Below, one piece after another: positions 63,864-64,000 of a stretch of DNA of 64,000 nucleotides. Position 1 is the stretch's first letter, and every line of letters begins with the position of its first letter. The position numbers were made by a program, and so were the translations under genes. This stretch comes from Rhizobium gallicum bv. gallicum R602sp (GTDB taxonomy: Bacteria > Pseudomonadota > Alphaproteobacteria > Rhizobiales > Rhizobiaceae): positions 992,001 to 1,056,000 of the forward strand of contig NZ_CP006880.1 of the NCBI RefSeq assembly GCF_000816845.1, written 5' to 3'. The notes beneath the pieces were generated by a model, which did no database searches, was not told where the DNA came from, and saw only the letters and a program-made list of their open reading frames with translations.

Positions 63864-64000
63864 TGCCGATGACACTGTCCGCCGAACATGCAGATCACGC
63901 AAGCAGCCTTCGCAGATGGCTGCTTGCGCCCGAGCCACAGGGCCGGTTTCAGTCTTCAGCGCAGCAATTCCATCAGGGCTGGCTGAAGTTCCGCCTTCAT
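63863..64000 (+). CDS. Oligopeptide-type ABC transporter permease (DppC-like), partial
   Basis: Only the first 46 codons are in the window (MPMTLSAEHADHASSLRRWL, then QQFHQGWLKFRLH). The start overlaps the DppB-like stop by one base, and the order binding protein-DppB-DppC is the standard one. No helix is visible yet; the call rests on position. Confidence 0.65.
   Translation, partial: MPMTLSAEHADHASSLRRWLLAPEPQGRFQSSAQQFHQGWLKFRLH

Overview
The window reads as part of an alphaproteobacterial genome of the Rhizobium/Agrobacterium group. It has high GC, many rhizobial-type small proteins, ABC uptake operons, a sulfate sbp-cysTWA operon, a PTS-Ntr EIIA gene beside kdp, and a uronate-type catabolic cluster with enolase-superfamily enzymes. 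It could be a secondary replicon or an accessory part of the chromosome. I see no replication origin, rRNA, tRNA, CRISPR array or intact insertion sequence.

Layout. (1) 1-217: start of a leftward ugpB-like gene cut by the window edge. (2) 1.0-5.2 kb: a rightward surface-glycan operon (acyltransferase, GT2 glycosyltransferase, ABC exporter). (3) 5.2-27 kb: a gene-sparse accessory stretch with many small proteins and decaying genes. It holds an MFS efflux pump, two cold-shock proteins with a DUF6481 protein and a fatty-acid desaturase (a cold-response group), two GGDEF proteins (one frameshifted GAF-GGDEF-PilZ), a VWA/DUF1194 protein, a YihY/BrkB membrane protein, a DUF883 protein, a class III adenylate cyclase with TPR-like region, and an ankyrin plus YHS pair. 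Remnants include DUF1772, LysE, BAAT/acyl-CoA thioester hydrolase and DUF3307 genes. (4) 27.5-39.4 kb: a sulfur-themed block. A FadR-type regulator, a cystathionine-lyase-like PLP enzyme and a complete CUT1 ABC importer lie on the plus strand. On the minus strand are a persulfide-dioxygenase/rhodanese fusion with a 1-Cys peroxiredoxin, and sbp-cysT-cysW-cysA.

(5) 39.7-48.5 kb: a leftward kdp potassium locus, in transcription order 27-aa microprotein, kdpF, kdpA, 54-aa small ORF, kdpB, kdpC, kdpD, kdpE, and then a ptsN-like EIIA gene. (6) 48.8-64 kb: a sugar-acid catabolic region. A leftward operon has an oligopeptide-type ABC importer and two mandelate-racemase/enolase dehydratases. A divergent rightward operon has an internally deleted RraA-like gene, a FadR-type regulator, a uronate-dehydrogenase-like SDR, an SMP-30 lactonase, a DapA-family lyase and a second oligopeptide-type importer that runs off the window. 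Together these could import a uronate-containing saccharide, oxidise the uronic acid, open the lactone, dehydrate the aldarate and cleave or dehydrate the keto-acid.

The candidates most worth following as little-described systems are the regulator-PLP lyase-sugar importer cassette and the kdp locus with its extra small membrane proteins and its own EIIA.
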